64,000 bases of DNA, taken from contig NC_092602.1 of assembly GCF_047663525.1 (NCBI RefSeq), positions 3,355,501 through 3,419,500 on the forward strand. Reading direction: 5' to 3'. This DNA is from Anas platyrhynchos. Taxonomy: Eukaryota > Chordata > Aves > Anseriformes > Anatidae. Made by a program: the position numbers and the translations under genes. The notes under the pieces are model-generated. The model saw only the letters and a list, made by a program, of their open reading frames with translations, ran no database searches and had not been told where the DNA came from. Positions 1 to 12,549 of this stretch are shown here, in pieces. Every line of letters starts with the position of its first letter. Positions within the stretch are counted from its first letter, which is position 1.

Positions 1-3000
1 GCTACCACGTTGCACTTGCAATTATTTTGAGCAATCAGCTTTAGAAAAACACTAATAAATAAGGTTCATTACTCCTTTCGCATAACAGTACAACTTGTAC
101 TTAACCTTCCTGTCACTAAAGAAATATTACATTTAAGAAAGCATCGCAGTATCAATTTAACAACTGAGCAAACAATACCTTCACGCTGTTATGCCTGTTG
201 ACCTTTGATTTACAGCTACATTTTTGTCAGGTTTCTTTTTTTTTTTCTCCCCTCTCTTTTTAAATTAAGATGCTTATATCCTGACAGGTAACAAAGTTCA
301 CTCTATTAAATTAACATCTGCCATCAATAATGCACTATCAGAGAGTCAAACATTTACAAAGCATCGAAAACGGGTGACCGAGCATTGAACGGTCTTCTTT
401 TGGATAGGTTAAGAAATGAAAACCCAGTCAACACGTGAAAGCTAAACACTTTTTGCACACTTTTTTGGTCTGTGAACAGTGGGCTCCAAACACTTGGCTT
501 TGGGACTGCCACCAGAGGAGCCCAGCGGGACGGCGCAGGCTCCTCGCCGCGCTGAGGTGACCAGGCCGGACGCTTCATCAGCCTCGTGTGTAGAGCACTG
601 ACTGATCTTCCACAGCCATTTTGATTAAAATAAAGTTTTTGAGAGCAGTTCTTCTCCTTTCCCAGCCCCACAGTAAGCTTTACACTGGGCTCCTGGAGAC
701 TAATCCTGCCCTTTCTCCCATTTTAAGATGGGAGGAAGAAGTTCAGCAGTTTCTTACACTACATGAGTGTGGATCTTAGCAGAAACCAGCCCGTGGCTTG
801 TATGGTCTTGGCTTCCCTGCCAGTAGGAGCAGTATGTGCTGGGTGAAAAAAGTTGTATTTCTTTGTGTGAATCCTTGTAGCTCACTGCTCTCATACGCAA
901 GTACCCACTGTCACTTCTGCAGCATTTAAAAGAGGCAAAGGAAATGAAATGAAGACATTATCCTCTTAAAACAAGCGCTTTTTTGTGCTAAGGCCTTCAG
1001 TGAAGAAATATAAAACGCGATTGCAACAAGAGCTCGGATTGCTGTTTTAGACTCTAATGGCTTCATAACAGTAATTAAGGCTTCTTCCTGACTTCATAAC
1101 TATGCCATAATGCATTTATCAAAAGCGTATTACCACAATGGACACATTCACTCTTCCTGCAATATTCTGCAGCTCCCTTTGGACACTATCAGTAAATAAA
1201 ATCTTATGCAGTCCAATTAAAGAAAGCATAAATCCAAATCATTTCTTTGTGGCTATCTTTGTTTTGAACACACTGCTCTGTCAAATTTCTAAAGGGAAAA
1301 ATGTGCAAGCATTTTGAATATAAAAAAAAAATCCCCAGAACAACTCCAGGATGCTGAGTCTTTCTTTTCTTAAGAGCCATAGGAAGGAAGGAGGAGCATT
1401 ACTCAGGAGCTTTGTTTTTATCACAGAAGGAGAGGTTTTGACAGCAGAGAGACTATTGTCAAGTGCATTTGGACTCACGTCAAGTTTCTGCCTTGACAAA
1501 TTGGACTGGGAGCCCTCTCACAGTGAAAGTGCACGAGAGAACATAACACGCAACGCAGAGCCATTTCTCCACTTCAGCGAGCAGCAGAAGGGAATTACAG
1601 ACCTCTCCCCCCCCATCCAATTCCCTCCAGCGGGCTGCAACAAGCCCAGCAGAGCGGCAGCGCTCCGCAGGGACCTGCTCACGTGCGTGTATCCTCCCAC
1701 CAGCCCCCTGCCCACGCAAACCCCACTATTTTATTGTGGGGAACACACGTCGCTGCTGCCAGCTGAGCTGCAGGAGAAGCGGCACATGTGTGAAGCTCAC
1801 ACTGTGTAATGACTGCTACCAAAAGTGCAAATGCAAGTGGGTGAGTATTGGCATGAACTATGCTGAATGTAGCTAAAATTAGGGCTGGCAATATGGAGAA
1901 TCCATAATATCCTCTGCACCTGGGTAGCTCTGGGGACTCGAGCCCAAACATGCTTTAACTGGAGGCTGGAGGGAGGGGAAAAAGAGGGAAGATGCAAAAT
2001 ACACATGACCTTCTTCACCATTTTTTTCCTACCCAGCAGAAGGGATTTTGCATTAGCCACCCTGCAGAAACAACAGCTAGGGTGGAGATATTTGGGAACA
2101 CATTATCATTTCTTTGAGCAAACGAGAGATATTTTAAACCAAAGTGGTACTCAGTTCCAGCAGCAATTCTCAGTCCTTGAGATACTCTTTTTGCTATGTA
2201 CTTCTCCCACATCTCTTTACCACTACCCTAGGAAAAATTTGGCAATTTGTTTAAATATAGATCAATTATTTTTGAGTACTCAAGCCAGAAGTAGCAAAAC
2301 CTACTTCACGTAAGGGAAGCAGAGTGCTTACCATCCCTTACTAGTTAATCTGTGTTCGGTGCAGAAGGTTTTACAGCAAGGAGCTCTGACTCCTCCTTGG
2401 TGCAGGGAGAGCTGTGGGCAAGAACCAGACCATGACTTTTCACAGTGTACTTCTGCTCTTCTAAATTTAGTACCTATGCAAAAACCACCACCGAATTTCC
2501 CTAGCAGCACCGGAGAGGTGAGGCACAGTGAGCTCTTCGTTTTTTTGTCTCTGCATTGTGGGGACAGGGGTTGGATCCCTCAAGAAGTCTTCTAGAAATC
2601 CTGTCGGTGAAAGGAGAGAGTACTAGAACTGGCTGCAGCAAATGAAAAGTGTAATTCAACATACTGACACGTGTCTCACCAAGGTGTTCTATTAGCTACA
2701 GAGGAAGGAGCTGCACCAACATCTATTTAAAGAAAAAATAAAATAAAACCCTAGGGACAGCATTATCCAGGGGCTGTTCCTGAGGCCACCAGCCAGAAAC
2801 CGACTACCAAGCTTTCATTCAATAAGGTACTGCCACAAGAAAATTACCTCTTGGTGCTAATGGGCTCTTAGTTATAATCCACCTCTTTGAATAAGGAAAA
2901 AAAAAGCACTTATCAAGGAATTTACTACAGATTTCCTTTAATAAGTCCTTCCCCCATTCAGTGTTTCCCAACAGGAGCTGGCCTACCAACTACCATCACC

Positions 3001-6000
3001 AGTAATTCTTCCCCACCAGGGAGACAGTAAAATAAAGAAATTCAGACCATACAAATGCAGCTTTCATCTTGGGAGCAAGTTATTAGGGGCCTTCTCGCTG
3101 CCTGGCTGACGTCTGTACCCACTGCTGGCCCTTTCCTTCTCCATTAACTGCTTGCAGAGGTAGAAAAGAAGAAATGCTGAACACGTAAGGTACAGTCAGA
3201 GACTCAAGATATACATACTCATTTAGCTTTATTTATAGTAGCAATTATTTTAGTTAGTTAGTTTTATTTACACTAAGAATAATAGGCCCAAAGGCTCCTG
3301 GCAAAAGCATCCTGCTAGGGCAGCTGGCTAAACTGCCATCGTGCTGTGCCAGGTATTCCCTACCCGAATTGCCTACTCTTGGCATATCCCAGAAAAAAAA
3401 AAAAAAAGAAAAAAAGATTCCCCTCTAATTTCCCAGAGCTCCTGAGAGTTCCTACCTGCTTGGGCTGCTCTCTGCCAGCTCCATGTCGCTGCCAGCCCAG
3501 ATCTCTTGGCCAGTGCCCTACTTCGAGAGCGCGTGCGGGGCAGCCAGCCTGCAGAAACCCCGCAGAGCTATCAGCGGGTCTGTGCAGGGAACGCACCAAC
3601 AGGTTCCTATCCAGAGCTCAAAATGCCTGGAAACCCCCTTTATTTCACACTTTTGCAGCAGGTGGTGATGGAGCACATTGTGCGGGGTAAGCACACGGAG
3701 CCTCCCAGGGACAAGACCCTCGGACAAGAGCTCGACAGCAGCTGCGTGGCACGATGAAACGCCCGAGGAAACGAGCACTGCCCAAGCTACAACCCTTCTG
3801 CAGGGTTCTCGCATCCCCAGGACATCACACTGCTGCAGAGAAGCAGCTTGGACAAAGCTGGGCTGCTCGATTCAGGCTCTGAATGGCTGCGCCCATGGGG
3901 ACGGGAGCAGAGGCAGAAGCAGCAGCCCTGGGGCTGAGCCAAGAGCTTGCAGGGCAGGGAATAACATCGTTTTTTCCTCAAGCAAAGCCCAGCCTGGCAA
4001 CTTTTGTTCCACTGTCCTTCAAGTGCATAAACACGCTCCTCTTAAGGAGTTTACCAAGAATAAAGGAACTAACTCCAATAAAGTTTTATCGCTTCCTACA
4101 CCCAGTCCTCAGGGGAGGACCAGCAAAACTTTGTGGGCAGCCCTAGCAAGCATCTGAGATTACGCTGGGACACATCTACAGTGGAAAAATAGATTCCTGC
4201 TGATATGCTGGCAATCGGAAGTGTTAAACATATTCAAGATATGTTTAGCCCCAAACCAGAAAGGAAGAAAAAAAAAAAACCTTCGCCCTCACTTATAAGC
4301 TGGTCACACCCTTGAGTTCCCAAGAACTCATAAAATCCTCACAATCCCTTTGGAAAGGAACCACAGGCTGCCCTGCGGCCAGGGAAGTGTGAGGTTTTGC
4401 AAGTGGAAGGGAAGTCTAAGGAACCAGGTACTGAAGGGCAGGCAAAGAGCACAAATTCATGTCAGGGCCCAGCTACAAACACAAAGGAGTAGAAATCAGA
4501 AGGGTTTCTGCCCCTTATATCCACAAGGCGCTTTATGCAAAGAAAAGCACAGCGCTTTATTTATACAGAAACCTTCTTTTCAGCCCGCACCACTTAGCTA
4601 TCCATTATCAACCCCAAAACAACAGGGCACAGTAGGCTGCTTTAGTGAACAGCACGAGCAGGAAACACAGAGATGTGGAGCAAGATTTAAAGCTCAAATG
4701 ATTCAGGCACTGTATTTTACAGGAGGTCATTCCCTGGGCCTTTATACTTCATTTATCAAATTACATTTGAATTGGTGCAGTCATCCTGATTCAAGAAACC
4801 ATAATGCACCTTTCCCCTTCAAAAAGGGGAAATAAATACTTTATTTTCAAAGCGTTTTGTGCCAGAGGATCTCAAAGTCCTTCCCTGCCACTGTGCTTCA
4901 TAAAACCACGGAGGCAGCCAGCTGCTTACCTGCAGACAGCCGTCAGAGGTGCCAAGAAGTGCTCTGCCCGGGGTGGCCGGCATCTCACAGCCAGTGTTTA
5001 GCCCCTGTGTGAGCCACTTGCCCGGGCTGCTGCCCATAATGGCTGGGATCTCACAGCCATAACGTTTTTCTACTGCTTCCACTCAGAAACACCCTGGTGT
5101 TTGCTCAGGAGCCGTCCCATCATGAACACGCACGCTGCAGCTCCACGGCAGCGGAATTTCTGCAGAAAGTCAGCGAGAGCAGCACTGGCTTGCCAGCCAC
5201 CTGCACCACCTCCCCCTTTAACTCCAACCCAGAGGCATGTTACAATTGCATTATTCCTGCTAAATAAAATTATTTTCCCCTGTTCCAAGACATAAAACAA
5301 CCGCGTTATTATAGTCATAGCTACCGTGATTTAATAATTTGAACAAAAGACACACACAATGATAGGAGCATATTAAGTAGCCCAGCACTTCATTACAGCT
5401 GGAACCAGCATTTATGATCCCCGAAACCAAAGATGGTCTTGAAAATTATATGCCCAAATGCGTCACTTCAAAATTACAACTTAATCATATAATATTCAGC
5501 ACAGAGCTTTAAAAAAAGCTGATCGCCTTTTGTTTTTTTTTTCCAGAGTGAAGAAAAGCCCTGAGATAATAAATCATTTAATGCATCGGTGGAAGCAGAT
5601 TACTTACGAAACAGGATTTGCAATGCAAAAAGTGAATCATGAAGCATCACCTTCACACTTCACCCTTCCTCACGCACGGCTGCTGAAGGCTGCCTTCCCA
5701 GCTCGCCCACCGCCTCCCACGGCGGGTCAGGGATGGGGCCAGCAGCCCATTTCTCCAGCATCCCCCTGCACAAAAGGGTTTGTCACGCTCTCGGAGCCAC
5801 ACGAGGAACGAGCTGAAGCACAAGCCAGCCGCTCCAAATCCCCAAGTGCCACGAAAGCCCTAGGCCAGCTCCAGCTGTACGGAGAAGTTAATCTAGCAGA
5901 ACGCTTTGGGCACTTAGCTACAGCCCGAATCCAGTTCTTCGCCAAGACCGAGGACAATATGTTATTAACTGAAGTTTAATTATATCCACAAACATACATT

Positions 6001-9000
6001 TCTAGCTGAGGCACACAACCGCAGCTCTGTAGATTTGTTTGCTCTTCTAGTGGTCCCATTAAGAAATTAGTTTTGTGCTCACTTTCGTAGTCCAGAACAC
6101 GCATTTATCTGGGATTCAATTTGCTCCTGTTTTGTTTCCATAGGAATTTCACTGGTTTCATATTAATTAAATTATGCCAGCAACAGACAACACTTCACAA
6201 AGGACCCTCTAATCAGTGGCTAATAAGGGCGGGCTGTAATACCGCATTTGTGTAAAATTGGTAAGATTATTTTCAAAAGACAAAGCACAGCCTCAAAGAG
6301 CACGCTGCCGTCTCCCCACCTATCAAGCGCAGAAATTAAGTAGATCTTAATTATTACGTCTGCAATGCTTTGGGTAAGGCGCGATCGATTTCCAACCAGT
6401 ATCGCTTCCCTGTAGGAAGAAGAATGGAGCTACTCGTAATATATGGACGATGCATTTTGCTTTTATGAGAAAATCTGCAGGAAGAATGAGTCAGCAGCAG
6501 ACATCTAGCCAGGTCTCCACAGCCAAGCAACGACTCTACGGGAGCCTCAGCGTGGAAGCCTTCCCACTCCAAAAGACCCAAGTATAAGAAAATCGCGTTG
6601 AAAGGCTGCCCACTCTCCCCAAAACAACCCGATAACCCAACTGCCACAGAGGCAAGGCAGCTAGCTCTGCATGTTTTAGATCTTCCCACACTCTTTCAAG
6701 TGCATCGAGTGCATGTGCGAGCGAAGAGCGCGCGCTCCCTTTCTAATGGAGGGGGCAGAATTCAATTAATGACACCGATCTTTAAAAGTCAGCAGAGACT
6801 GCACAAATGGCTCATTCGGGAAATTTTTCTTTCTGAAAGCTTCCGTGCACCATAATAAAGCAACCATTGCAGGCATTCATTTATTAATACAGAAAGATTT
6901 ATTTATGAGAGATCTGCAATCAGCTTAACCTCTGAAAGCGCAGCCTGATGTAGCTTAGCCCCTGGCTAGAGTTTCTCAGCTGCTTTTACGTCAGGAAGCG
7001 GCGCCCATCAGCTCCGGGGTGAGCTGAGCACAGCCCAGGCAACACCCGAGCACTCGCTTGGGCTCGAGGCTGCCAAAGGCAGCGGGCTCCCAGGCTCTGC
7101 TGCGATGCTGGGCTCCGACACAGCAGAGGGACCGCAGGTAAGGAGAGGTAGGAGGTGGCACAGCCTTCACGAATGCCGTGGTGCAAGCCCTGGGAGCTAG
7201 AGAATGTTGGCTGCTTTCCTTAAAGGCTGCTAATGTGAGGCTACATTACCCAAACCCTGCCTTCCTGCTAGAGGCAGCCCGCTCTCAGCTGGTCGCAGCA
7301 CGGAACAGGCGGCACCTGCACATCACCAGGTCTCTGCTGGGCACAACGCTGCCAGATCCACCGGCAGCAGGAGGTTGGCAGTGACAGAGCCACTTTATTC
7401 CAAGCAGCAGTACAGAAAGTTCACTTTTATTCAGGACACAAGGTAGCTTACATTGAAGAGAAAGGGGAAGAGAATGGCACAGGGAGTTATTTCAATTCGT
7501 AACAGGCAGCTACTAAGAAATGAGGAGGGAAGTTTTACCAATTTATTTTTTATTTTTGGAGATGTTCTTCCATAATTTCACAAAGCCCAAGGAGTCAGTA
7601 AAAGCATACTTCAGGTCTTTAAGGAAGCAGATCCGCATACCACCTCAACAATCTCTTATAAGAGACAAGCCCAAATGAAAGCACTGCCCATTTTCCAAGT
7701 ATCTGGATCCCAGCCTTCCTCAGCTTGGCTTTTATCACTAGCAAACAGCCACGGTGATAACGGTGAGGCTGAGGACAGCTGCCTGGAGAGACAGCGGGGA
7801 CTGCTGAACACAGTACGAACTCAAACACAAGTCTCACTATATCAAATTCAAAAGCAAGAGCAGTTTTTCCACCCACAGTAGCCCAGGACCGTAGTTTTCC
7901 TTCCTGCCTTCCACCCATCCTGTTTGGGGAAATCCTTCGTCCCTGGCCTCAAAGGGCAGAAAGCAGCCATCAGCACAGACATGAGCGCTCCACAGCCCTT
8001 CCAGCACACCTAGAGGGCTGGGCCAACCCCTCCAAGTTATCTCAGTCCGGCTCTGCAGGGCAGCAGTGCCCTACACACCGTGGCCTTGCCAAGAGAAACC
8101 CTCCCTGCCCCGCTGCTCCTGGCTCCGCACAACGCAGGCGCTGGTACCGGGCCAAGACTGAGCATCCGTGTCCTCAGAACACAGGGGGAGAGGGAGAACT
8201 GCTCAGCGCTGCCTCAAACATGAGAGCCAACAATTACAGTGGATGACATCTTGCATGTAAAAAACCTTTGAGATGTTAATGTTTGTCAGCCCCATCACTG
8301 TGTCTCCCCCAGGGCCCCTCCCCTGAGCTCCAGGAAAAAGCAGCAGAGTGCTCAAAGCAACGGGGAGCATGGGCCAGAAGGGTGACATGAAACAAATGGC
8401 TCAAGAAGCTTGTTCCACATGCAGAGGACATTACCAGGAAGGACAGAAAGTAGTCCTGAAAGAGTCCACCTGAAAGAACAGCACCAAGCAATTGCCTAAG
8501 AGGCATCATGGTCAACACAGCTGCCGGCTCCACAAGCCACAGGGATGCCCTTGGCCGCTGCTGATGGGGCAGCAAAAGGGACAAGAGGGCTCAAAAATCC
8601 TCGAAGGGTTAGCAGCTGGGGGGCAGTCACCTCCCAGGGGCTGGGGAGCCCCTAAACCACCCCGACAGGAGCATCTCTGCCCACATCCCCTGCTCCCGCC
8701 TCACGCGGTAGCTCCTCACCAGCGGCTGATTAAAGCCTGCACTGACATCTGAGGACTCAGAGGCAAATCGAAAACCCTACACTTCTTAATCTGATTCATG
8801 CTTTTTTAATGACTGGAGTTGGTATCATGCGGAAAGCATCTTTTGCAAGACAGTACTTTGACCACTGCTGTTCATAAATATAAAAAGACTTGCTAATGCT
8901 TTGCTAAACTCCTCGCAGAAGTATTTATATCAGCACCCCTCTATTTTTTCCAGCAATAATCTAATTCATGTGCCTCTTATCTTAGCTATGAAACAGAATG

Positions 9001-12000
9001 TTAAATCCAAGATCACAGCTCATTTAGATAAATGGGATTGGGCACATCCAGCAAATCATTCCTGCTGTGACATTTCTACTATTGACAGAGTTATTTCCAG
9101 ACCCAGCGTGGGCAGGGAACTGGGAGGACTCGCACACTTCAGCACAGTCCCTGCCCCTCTTTGAGGTTAAACAGGAACAGCCAAAATTTCAAAAGGGCCT
9201 GTACCTGGGTCTGGGCACATGTTAATAAGCGTTCTGGCAGCCCTTCCCAGAAATAACCTTCAGCAGTTACCTAGAAACATAATCCATCAAAATAAACCTC
9301 ATAAAAAAAAAAAAAAAAAAAAAGAACTTTTTACTGGTAGATTGCATTCTAGCTATATGCAGAAGAATTAGTACCCAAACTAAAGCCATTGATCAAGGAA
9401 ATGAAGCAAATTAATTTCAAGATTATTTCCTTAGACAGTTCATATATAATCACAAACAGTGCTGGCTGAAAGCTTCCCTTCCATCATTCTTTGTTACTCG
9501 ACCTCAGTCCTTAAGAGCAAACCCGAACCTCACAGACCTGTACGGGACCTGAGAGCACCCAGGGGAACCTCAGCACCTGGTAGGCGATGGCCTGAAGCGA
9601 GCCTATTGCTCTGGAGCTTAGCACCCAAATCATCGGGAGCAGATTAACCATTCTAGCCAAGTAAACTGAAAGTTCTCCTTCAGCACTGGGCCATTCCCCT
9701 TTTTTCTAGAGCTCCTTCCCCACATTCTTTTCTTATCTGAATAAATACGGTATTTGCATCTCCCTCCTCTTATCCTCTTTTTTTTTTTTTTTTCAAAAAA
9801 AAAAAAAAAGCAAACACGACTGCTGGGATGATGCAGATACAGCACGAAGATTTTCCTCAGATCCTCGGAGCGCTCCTGATCTGCATATTGATTTTTAGTC
9901 ATCGTTCTTCACAAACAAGCTGGATACACAGGAGGGTTTGTCAATAGATCTGCTGGAGCAGCTTTCTGCCTGCTCACAGCCAGCGGGGCCGGGCACAGGG
10001 ACTGAAGCAGACTCACCGTGCAGTACTAGAAGTGGTGCTTTTTGGACCACTTGAAGCTTTCGAGCCTACACGCAGCCAGAAGTGGTCGCAGCCGGTCAGC
10101 CACACCCGTCACAGTGCTTTCAGTGCTAGGGTTATCTCACTGATAACCTGCAGGCACCCTGGGGACAGCCGAGCCACGTGCACATCCCCACGCGGATGTT
10201 TCACGGGACATAAACCCAAACTTGGCTGCAGCACGCGATTTCCCAGCATTGCTCCCGAGCACTGCGTGAGACACGCTCCGCTTGGTCTTCAGAGGAGAAA
10301 CCAGCATTGATTTCAGGGAGCAGACGTGCTTCGTATACAGATGCAACACAACTGCTTGCTAATACCCATTAACAGCTGTACACCTTCCTAAGAACCTGAT
10401 TTTGAGCCAAAGGAAACGCAACTCACTATGAGGACAAGGATCTCTACAGCCACACGCTGCAGAAATTCAGTTATTCCTAAATCAGGGAGCTGGTACTCCA
10501 CTCAAACCCATCACAGATGGTCTGCTTCTAGGAATTTAACTGCTGTGGGCCAGTCAAAGAGACACACAATTTCAGGATTTCCATACGTTCTCTTACTCGG
10601 GTAAAATTCACACACTAACCCTTAAGCACTTGCTGGCTCTGGGTACACGTTCAGCCCCTGCTGCCCTCGGAGGGAGGTGTGGTGGCTCCACCTATCTAAA
10701 GTCCTAGGGCAGGTTCTTCTCAAGTCTATGAAGTTTTGCTTTTGGCCTCAGTAGCAGTGCAATAAGACTCTAAATAGGTCCACGGACAATAACACAGGCA
10801 ACCTGAAACGAGTGCAAGAAACCAGTACTAGGAAAGAGAAGCTCCAAGGAGTGTAGTTTCTGCAAATAAGGTTGTTTTCTGTGCAATAAAAAGATCTTAA
10901 ACATCCCTCTTACCTGCATAACACCAAACAGCCTTTGCTTCCCAAAGGCTTTAAGGCAGCAGTTTTCAGTTACCTTTCCCCCACCTCTACCTCCCCTGGC
11001 ATTCCTGCTCGTCCTGAGCAGCCTCCTGGCAGCCCCTGGGAGGTCTCACTGGAAACCATGAATTAAGTACGTGTTTGTCCTGGCTCTTTCACAGTTAGAA
11101 GGACGTTTAACAAGTTAACCCCACATTTCTTTTCTCTGTCTTACCAGCAGAGTTTTGGATGACTAATCGAAAGACTGAATATATTCTAAAGATCTAATTC
11201 CCCCTTCACTATTTATACCAGGCAATGTCACTTTGTCACTAGGCTGGCTTTCGACTGCAGCAAACTTTCCCACTTAACAGCCCCATAAAACCAACGTGCT
11301 CCTACCAGCAGACAGAAGTGCTTTTCGCTCCATCTCTCCCTCTCCCGAGTCAGCTCCAACTGTCACCAAAACCACAGTAAGCATTTTCCTCCTTGGGAAC
11401 TGTGTGTTCTTGCAGTAATATTCAGTGGACCAGAAGAGTCTGGCATGAGAAAAACATCTGATTTCTTGGACTAACTGCCAGAGAACCTGTCTTGGCCAGA
11501 TAGTTATTACCACCAAGAACTAAAAATTCAGCTGAGTAGGTTAAAGATGCCCTCGGCAACTAATACTGGCATTGAAAACAGCGATCAAGCATTCAGCCAC
11601 TGCAGATACAGCTTCGGGGCTTACGACTGCTCCTTAAAGAGTGCTTCTTCCTGCAGTTATTTGTAACCGTGAGCAAAACGTTCACTCTTTAAGTTAGTGC
11701 AAAGATGTGCAGAACTCCCAGCCGTGAATCGCTACCCCTACTTCAGTAAAAAAGAAAAGCAGTCAATAGCTGTGCAAGAACCTTTCATTTTTTTATTTTT
11801 TTTTTAAATCTGTTTTCAGATTCAAACCAGTATTTTGGCTTAAATCAGACTAAGCATTTAAAGATTGAATTTATTATTTTTTGTGCAGTTCGTAACACCT
11901 TAGACCTACCTTGAACCTTGATGTACTGACCCTGGGAGCATCCTGCACATCTTCCCCTGCAGGGCAGAGATCTGCCGCGCTCAGCCACGGCAGGGACTGC

Positions 12001-12480
12001 TACCTCTGGGCAGCACTGAGGAGTAAGAACTAACTGACTTGTAGGAGACAAACCAGCTTCAAAACAGCTTCCTAAAAACCTGCTCAAGGCAAGTTTCCCC
12101 CAGATCATTTCAACCATGTTTTTGCTTCCCCAAAATTGTGCTTGTGTGTTGGAAAAGATGGAAACCATCTCTGAAAAGCTCCCAGCAAGTCACGTCTCCA
12201 CCCTGCTCTGCCTCTCCAAGGAGCCTTCAATCACTTCATGAACCATCCCTTTCCACCATGCGTTAAGGCATCACAAAAGTGAGTCTTCAAGCACGTGTCC
12301 TGCTGTCTGTCCCCTTCAGGAAGGGTCCTACCCCACTTCACAGGAAGGTTGCCATTGGGAATTTTATCAAAAATTACACAGCACCTGCTCTGTGCTATGC
12401 TCAGGACACCCTCCTCTACAGAGCTTTTCCATGAGGGGTCGTTCATCAGGTCTTTATTTTTTTTTTTCTTTTAAAAGAAT
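1..12480. other. Noncoding DNA, probably intronic
   Basis: Both strands were read for exons. Frames up to about 160 codons exist (for example at 4350 and 1351), but none has a recognisable domain, codon pattern or matching splice sites. Contents include a poly(A) run at 9303-9323 and a T16-C-A14 inverted run at 9778-9808. Likely part of a long first intron of PITPNM2, inferred from gene order only. Confidence 0.4.
9778..9808. repeat. T16-C-A14 inverted homopolymer
   Basis: Sixteen T, one C, then fourteen A: a near-perfect palindrome able to form a hairpin. Confidence 0.85.
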
Positions 12481-12481
12481 C

Positions 12482-12549
12482 TGGGCCAAGTCATCCCTGC
12501 TGTAGCTTTAATGACGTCAATGAGCTACAGCAGGGGTGAAATTGGGCCA
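12482..12549. repeat. Palindromic MITE-like hairpin repeat with CRE in loop
   Basis: A perfect 13-bp inverted repeat, CCCTGCTGTAGCT (12495-12507) and AGCTACAGCAGGG (12523-12535), encloses a 15-bp loop. Imperfect outer arms extend it to the GGGCCAA and TTGGGCC termini, giving about 68 bp in all. The form resembles ancient amniote hairpin repeats with GGCC ends that I recall from reptile and bird genomes; that family assignment is from memory. The loop contains a full CRE, TGACGTCA, at 12512-12519. Confidence 0.65.

Noticed and set aside
4350..4835. 161-codon plus-strand frame
   Set aside because: Random-looking composition, no recognisable motif; expected by chance in 64 kb.
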